A stretch of DNA of 64,000 bases from Parvularcula sp. LCG005 (lineage in GTDB: Bacteria > Pseudomonadota > Alphaproteobacteria > Caulobacterales > Parvularculaceae). This document shows, piece by piece, positions 59,754 to 64,000 of this stretch. Under the pieces are notes generated by a model. The model did no database searches. It saw nothing but the letters and a program-made list of their open reading frames with translations, and was not told where the DNA came from. Both the position numbers and the translations under genes were made by a program. The stretch is from assembly GCF_032930845.1 (NCBI RefSeq), contig NZ_CP136758.1, forward strand, positions 2,991,001 to 3,055,000. Reading direction: 5' to 3'. Every line of letters starts with the position of its first letter. Positions within the stretch are counted from its first letter, which is position 1.

Positions 59754-61102
59754 CGCTGACTCCTCTTGATGCTGCCATGGCGGCCCTCATCGGCCTTCCG
59801 CTCATCGCCAGCGCCATGGTGCGGGCGGGGAGAGGACCGGATGAGGGGATGGGAAGCGAGGCGGCCGAATGGCGGGCCCTTGCGCTCATGATCCTCCCCG
59901 TCTTCCTTGGTCTTATATTCCTGGGGCTGAATACTTTTCTGCCGACCCCCTTGGCGGCCCTGCCGGATCTAGACCTGTTCGTTGGTGAAGCGACAGGCAC
60001 CGCCGCGCAGGCGGGCGCGGTAGACGTGACAAAGCCATTCCATCTCCCTTTCGGGGCAATGGCGGCGACAGTCTACGGCCTGGGGTTTGTTGCATGGGCT
60101 GGTCGGCTCGCACACTGCCATCTCTATCTGCACGACGTCGCCGGGGCATCACAACCGATGCAAGTCGATGGACGATCCGTTCTGGTTACGGAACGAGTGC
60201 TGTCACCGTTCGTGTACGCCCGTCATATCGTCCTGCCGCAATGGGCCTTTCAGGCGCTTGACGGACAAGCCCTCAATCTGATCGTGGATCATGAACAGGC
60301 GCATATTCGCCGCCGTGACCAGCACCGCTTCATCCTGCTGGCGTGGATCGATGCGCTGTTCTGGTTCAATCCTTTTGTCCGTCATCAGACGAAGCGGTGC
60401 CGGCTGGCCGCCGAACTGAATGTCGATGCAGCGGTGATCGCCGCTGCCCCCAAGATGCGCAAGGTCTATGCCCAAAGTCTGGTGCTTGTCCTGAAGCATA
60501 CCGCCGGTCACGCCCTGCACGGCGCGCCGGCGGTCCTCTCACCCCGCTATCAAGGAGAAGCAAAGATGAGAATGAAAGCGATTATGGGGCTCCCATCCCC
60601 GCGCGGCAAGCGCCGGCTCTGGACAACCCTCTCTGCGCTGGGCGCATTGGTCCCGCTCACCGTCGGGCAGTGGGCGCTTGCCGGGGCGACGGCCGCTAAT
60701 GGCGTCCTGTCAGTCGTGCCTGTGGAAGGTGAAGTGTCCGCTCGCTACGACATCGTGTACGACCCATTAGGAGACGGCCCGCGTCGTCACAGCGGCATCG
60801 ACTTCAAGGCACCGCTGGGTACGCCCATCAAGGCGGCGGGGAGTGGTCGCGTCACTGTTGCTCGGGATATGGGGGCCTATGGCATCACGGTCGTCATCGA
60901 TCATGGTGATGGCCTGCAGACGTTCTACGCTCACATGAACAATGCCGATGTCCGCTACGGCCAGACAGTGACAGCGGGCCAGACGATCGGCGCGGTTGGC
61001 AGCACCGGCCGATCCACCGGGCCTCACCTGCATCTTGAAGTGCGACAAAATGGCCTGAAAATCGATCCTGCCAGTGTCATTGAGGCGCTGGCAACGCCCT
61101 GA
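59750..61102 (+). CDS. M56 (BlaR1-type) membrane protease fused to an M23 peptidoglycan endopeptidase domain
   Basis: A 450-residue protein. The N-terminal half has about four hydrophobic segments and the BlaR1-like M56 zinc motif HEQAH at residues 181-185 with RLAAELNVDAAV further on. After a hydrophobic segment near residue 300, an M23/LytM domain at about 330-445 carries HSGID (His347, Asp351), FYAHMN (His395) and HLHLE (His426, His428), the complete zinc and catalytic set. The penicillin-sensor domain of BlaR1 is replaced by the M23 domain. Coupled to the BlaI-type repressor gene, it probably forms a sensor-protease system for the cell wall. Confidence 0.88.
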   Translation: MTLTPLDAAMAALIGLPLIASAMVRAGRGPDEGMGSEAAEWRALALMILPVFLGLIFLGLNTFLPTPLAALPDLDLFVGEATGTAAQAGAVDVTKPFHLPFGAMAATVYGLGFVAWAGRLAHCHLYLHDVAGASQPMQVDGRSVLVTERVLSPFVYARHIVLPQWAFQALDGQALNLIVDHEQAHIRRRDQHRFILLAWIDALFWFNPFVRHQTKRCRLAAELNVDAAVIAAAPKMRKVYAQSLVLVLKHTAGHALHGAPAVLSPRYQGEAKMRMKAIMGLPSPRGKRRLWTTLSALGALVPLTVGQWALAGATAANGVLSVVPVEGEVSARYDIVYDPLGDGPRRHSGIDFKAPLGTPIKAAGSGRVTVARDMGAYGITVVIDHGDGLQTFYAHMNNADVRYGQTVTAGQTIGAVGSTGRSTGPHLHLEVRQNGLKIDPASVIEALATP

Positions 61103-61325
61103 CGACGGCTATCGCCGCGACGGTCAACGCCCCGCCAGCGGGCCGGGAGAGGCACAATCGGCCTTGCGTTAGGATCGCCTTGACCTTCCTCCCCTAGACC
61201 CCGTTCCGGCCGCTTTACAAAGGGTCGCCAGAGCGGGGTTGAGGCGTGTTCAGTCTTTCCCCCCTTTTCAGACGAGCCGTTTTGTCTAGTTTGGTCTCGC
61301 GAGTAACAGTTATGATAGGATATCG

Positions 61326-63818
61326 ATGATGCGCCTTCGGAGTTGGGTTGGGACCGCGGTTTGTGCCTCGGCATTGATTACAGGGGCCACGGCCCAGACA
61401 TTTACGGGCACAGGCTCAGGCGCAAAAGCCTTCGAGCAGCTCGACGACAAGCTTCCCACTCCGAACGTCTACAGGGCGGCAACCGGCGAACCCGGTCCAG
61501 CCTATTGGCAGCAGCAGGCCGACTACGTCATCGATGTGACGCTGGACGAGACCGGCAAGCGCATCACGGCGACTGAACAGATCACCTATACCAACAACTC
61601 GCCGCATGAGCTTCGCTATCTGTGGGTCCAGCTGGACCAGAACCGGTTCGCTGAAGGCTCACTGGCCCGCATGTCCGAAACGGCATCCACGTCCGGCACA
61701 CGGCGCCAGGCCAATGGCTCAGGCGACAGCCTCAGCTTCGGCGCGCTGGCCCGCCAGATGGCGCTCAAAGAGGGCGATCACGGCTTCAAGATCACATCCG
61801 TCAAGGATCGCCGCGGTCAGGAGCTGAGCTACACGATTGTCGACACGCATATGCGCATCGACCTGCCGACCCCGATCCGTTCGGGCGGCTCTTTTGAATT
61901 CTCGATCGATTTCAACTTCAACATCATCAACGAGCCGATCGTTGGCGGTCGCGGCGGGTATGAGGGTTTCCCTACCGATCAGGCCGAATACACCAACGAC
62001 TACATCTACTTCCTCGCGCAGTGGTTCCCGCGCATGACGGCCTTCTCCGACTATGAAGGCTGGCACAACAAGGCGTTTCTCGGCCGCGGTGAATTCACGC
62101 TCGAATTTGGCGATTACGACGTCTCCATCACTGTTCCTGCGGACCATGTCGTCACATCGACCGGTGAGTTGCAGAACCCTGAACAGGTGCTGACCGCGAC
62201 CCAGCGCGACCGCCTGCGCCAGGCCCGCAATTCAGAAGATCCTGTGTTCATCGTCACGCCTGAAGAGGCCGCCGAGAACGAGAAGGAAGGCAGCAGCGAA
62301 ACCCAGACCTGGCACTTCAAAGCCGAGAACGTTCGCGATTTTGCGTGGGCGTCCTCCCGCAAGTTCATCTGGGATGCGCAGGGCTTCCGTCAGGAATCCG
62401 ACAACAACCCGCTCGTCATGGCGATGTCGTTCTATCCGAACGAGGCCGAGCCGATCTGGTCGCAATATTCGACCGAAGCGGTCATCCACACCATGGATGT
62501 CTACAATCGCATGTCATTCCCCTATCCCTATCCGACGGCCCAGTCCGTCAACACCTGGGAACGGGGCGGCATGGAATATCCCATGATCACCTTCAATGGT
62601 TATCGTCCGAACAAGGATGATGCCAAGGATGGCTCGGTTACCTATTCGCGCGGCATCAAATATTCCCTGATCGGCGTGATCATCCATGAAATCGGCCACA
62701 TCTATTTCCCGATGACGGTCAACTCCGATGAGCGTCAGTGGACATGGATGGACGAAGGTCTGAACACGTTCCTCGAATATGTGGCGGAGATCGAGTGGGA
62801 AGAAAACTATCCCGCGTTCCGCAATGAAACGAACGTTCTGGACTATATCACCGATTACATGAGCAGCACGGAACAGGTGCCGATCATGACCCAGTCGGAT
62901 TCAATCCTGCAGTTCGGTCCGAACGCCTATTCTAAACCAGCCGCTGCTCTCGTCGTGTTGCGCGAAACGGTTCTTGGTCGCGATCTGTTCGACACGGCCT
63001 TCCGCGAATATTCACGCCGCTGGAAATTCAAACGTCCGACCCCGTCTGATTTCTTCCGCACGATGGAAGAAGTGTCGGGCAAGGATCTCGACTGGTTCTT
63101 CCGGGGCTGGTTCTACACGACCGACCACGTGGACCTCGCCATCGCCGCGGTGCGCGAATATCAGATCTCGTCTCAGGATCCTGATGTGGAGGAAGATTTC
63201 CGCCGCCAGCAGGATGCCGAAATGTCGCCTGAGCCGCTGATCCAGAGCCGCAACCGCGAAGAAGGAATGCAGACGCGTCTTCAGCGCCGCGATCGCCTGA
63301 GTGATTTCTATAATGAGAATGACCGCTTCGTGACGAACAACACGGACCGGAACAACTTCCAGAAATTCCTGAAGGGCCTCTCTGCTGTCGAACGTCAGAC
63401 CTATGACAAGGCAATGGAAACCGAACCGTTCGTGTACTTCATCGATTTCGAGAATAAGGGTGGCCTCGTCATGCCGATCCCGCTCGAAATCACCTATGAA
63501 GATGGCAGCGTTGAGGAAATGATGATCCCTGCCGAAATCTGGCGCCGGGATGCGGAGAAAGTGACGAAGCTTTTCATCACTGATCGTCCGATCACCTCCA
63601 TTTTGATCGACAAAAACCATGAGATTGCCGACGCGGACCGTTCGAACAACGGCTTCCCGTCATCGATCAACCGGTCACGGTTCGAGCTCTTCAAATCCAG
63701 CAGCTCGTCCAACAACCAGATGGCTGATGCCCTCGCCGACCTTGCCGCCGAAGAAGGCAAGACCGATGAGCAGGGCGGCGAAGAAGTGCCGCTGCAATCA
63801 CCGTCCAACAGCAACTAA
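61326..63818 (+). CDS. M1-family metallopeptidase, exported
   Basis: An 830-residue peptidase with an N-terminal signal peptide (cleavage near ATAQTFTG). Seen: beta-sandwich N-terminal domain with KRITATEQITYTNNSPHELR, ERGGMEYPMITF (GxMEN-like substrate site), the gluzincin motif VIIHEIGHIYFP, and the third ligand in WMDEGLNTFLEYVAE 19 residues later. Aminopeptidase activity in the periplasm is likely; the C-terminal half after residue 610 is not a standard ERAP-type domain and is rich in Glu/Asn/Arg. A strong terminator follows. Confidence 0.92.
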   Translation: MMRLRSWVGTAVCASALITGATAQTFTGTGSGAKAFEQLDDKLPTPNVYRAATGEPGPAYWQQQADYVIDVTLDETGKRITATEQITYTNNSPHELRYLWVQLDQNRFAEGSLARMSETASTSGTRRQANGSGDSLSFGALARQMALKEGDHGFKITSVKDRRGQELSYTIVDTHMRIDLPTPIRSGGSFEFSIDFNFNIINEPIVGGRGGYEGFPTDQAEYTNDYIYFLAQWFPRMTAFSDYEGWHNKAFLGRGEFTLEFGDYDVSITVPADHVVTSTGELQNPEQVLTATQRDRLRQARNSEDPVFIVTPEEAAENEKEGSSETQTWHFKAENVRDFAWASSRKFIWDAQGFRQESDNNPLVMAMSFYPNEAEPIWSQYSTEAVIHTMDVYNRMSFPYPYPTAQSVNTWERGGMEYPMITFNGYRPNKDDAKDGSVTYSRGIKYSLIGVIIHEIGHIYFPMTVNSDERQWTWMDEGLNTFLEYVAEIEWEENYPAFRNETNVLDYITDYMSSTEQVPIMTQSDSILQFGPNAYSKPAAALVVLRETVLGRDLFDTAFREYSRRWKFKRPTPSDFFRTMEEVSGKDLDWFFRGWFYTTDHVDLAIAAVREYQISSQDPDVEEDFRRQQDAEMSPEPLIQSRNREEGMQTRLQRRDRLSDFYNENDRFVTNNTDRNNFQKFLKGLSAVERQTYDKAMETEPFVYFIDFENKGGLVMPIPLEITYEDGSVEEMMIPAEIWRRDAEKVTKLFITDRPITSILIDKNHEIADADRSNNGFPSSINRSRFELFKSSSSSNNQMADALADLAAEEGKTDEQGGEEVPLQSPSNSN

Positions 63819-63825
63819 GTGTCAG

Positions 63826-63847
63826 GGGCGGCTTCGGCCGCCCTTTT
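63826..63847 (+). terminator. Intrinsic terminator after the M1 peptidase gene
   Basis: A perfect 7-bp stem GGGCGGC/GCCGCCC with the stable TTCG tetraloop, followed by TTTT, begins 8 bp past the stop codon. Confidence 0.92.
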
Positions 63848-63863
63848 CCATTCAGGACCTGAA

Positions 63864-64000
63864 ATGAAACGACTGCTCAGCCTTGTTTGCGCACTCCTGA
63901 TGATCGCGACCCCGGCGCTCGCGCACCGCCAGCCCGAAGTGATGACGACGATCAATTACACCGGTGAGGGCAAGAAAGCGGCGACCCAGATCACCCATCG
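63864..64000 (+). CDS. DUF6702-like exported protein, 5' part (runs off window)
   Basis: The first 45 codons are visible. MKRLLSLVCALLMIATPALA is a clear signal peptide with cleavage before HRQPEV, followed by TTINYTGEGKKAATQITHR. The leader with AHR and the paired beta strands recall DUF6702 proteins, which I associate with neighbouring M1 peptidases, but too little is visible to be sure. The terminator in front allows only partial read-through from the peptidase gene, so a separate promoter may exist. Confidence 0.7.
   Translation, partial: MKRLLSLVCALLMIATPALAHRQPEVMTTINYTGEGKKAATQITH

Noticed and set aside
1-64000. CRISPR arrays, insertion sequences, prophage or rRNA genes
   Set aside because: No regularly spaced repeats, transposase or integrase motifs, or rRNA sequences were seen on either strand.

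Overview
The window is a gene-dense, high-GC stretch of an alphaproteobacterial chromosome around its replication origin. hemE lies back to back with a PPDK-regulatory kinase (DUF299) gene across a 317-bp gap that carries DnaA boxes, followed by maf-aroE-coaE-dnaQ. This is the layout around the Caulobacter crescentus origin. parAB, rsmG, mnmG, mnmE and rho lie within 10 kb, with parS sites inside rsmG and mnmG. GANTC motifs in the origin gap, regBA/senC, an intracellular PHB depolymerase, HemJ and XrtA/PEP-CTERM-associated genes suggest Caulobacterales/Parvularculales-like bacteria. The genus cannot be fixed from the sequence.

Layout. 1-2.6 kb: end of hemH, a histone-deacetylase-like hydrolase, threonine aldolase. 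2.6-8.4 kb (minus): mnmE, mnmG, rsmG, parA, parB, plus a DUF6489 gene. 8.4-13.3 kb: GDPD lipoprotein, MarR regulator, rho, an unrecognised gene, hemJ, hemE. 13.3-13.6 kb: candidate oriC. 13.6-17.2 kb: DUF299-maf-aroE-coaE-dnaQ. 17.2-21.7 kb (minus): a PEP-CTERM/exopolysaccharide set (GT26-STAS glycosyltransferase, TPR lipoprotein, ExeA-like ATPase). 21.8-26.4 kb: SDHAF4-like protein, htpX, DUF4282 protein, polA. 26.5-27.7 kb: an AT-rich PD-(D/E)XK nuclease-like gene. 27.7-32.5 kb: phaZ, senC, regB, regA, ROK fructokinase. 32.8-36.3 kb: TauE-like permease, exported HisC-like aminotransferase, acyltransferase, tRNA-Thr and a headless PEP-CTERM-like gene end. 36.3-43.6 kb (minus): DUF4174 protein, infB, ylxR, nusA, three inserted small genes, rimP. 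43.7-46.1 kb: BON-LysM protein, Rho_N-like small protein, GT2 glycosyltransferase and hexapeptide acyltransferase. 46.1-53.9 kb (minus): trmB, metK, XRE regulator, lnt, corC-like, ybeY, phoH-like, miaB. 54-64 kb: Cys-cluster protein, MscS channel, phosphatase, membrane protein, DUF2853, nth, pyrF, a BlaI-like regulator with an M56-M23 protease, an M1 peptidase and the start of a DUF6702-like gene.

Most of the window is housekeeping: origin and segregation, tRNA modification, transcription/translation factors, haem synthesis and envelope maintenance. The parts that depart from this are the PEP-CTERM-linked cluster and its apparent substrate remnant beside tRNA-Thr, the BlaI/M56-M23 pair, the lone nuclease-like gene, accessory genes inserted in rimP-nusA, and a possible pseudoknot leader in front of metK. 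Gene calls rest on reading translated proteins and motifs by eye; no database search was possible.
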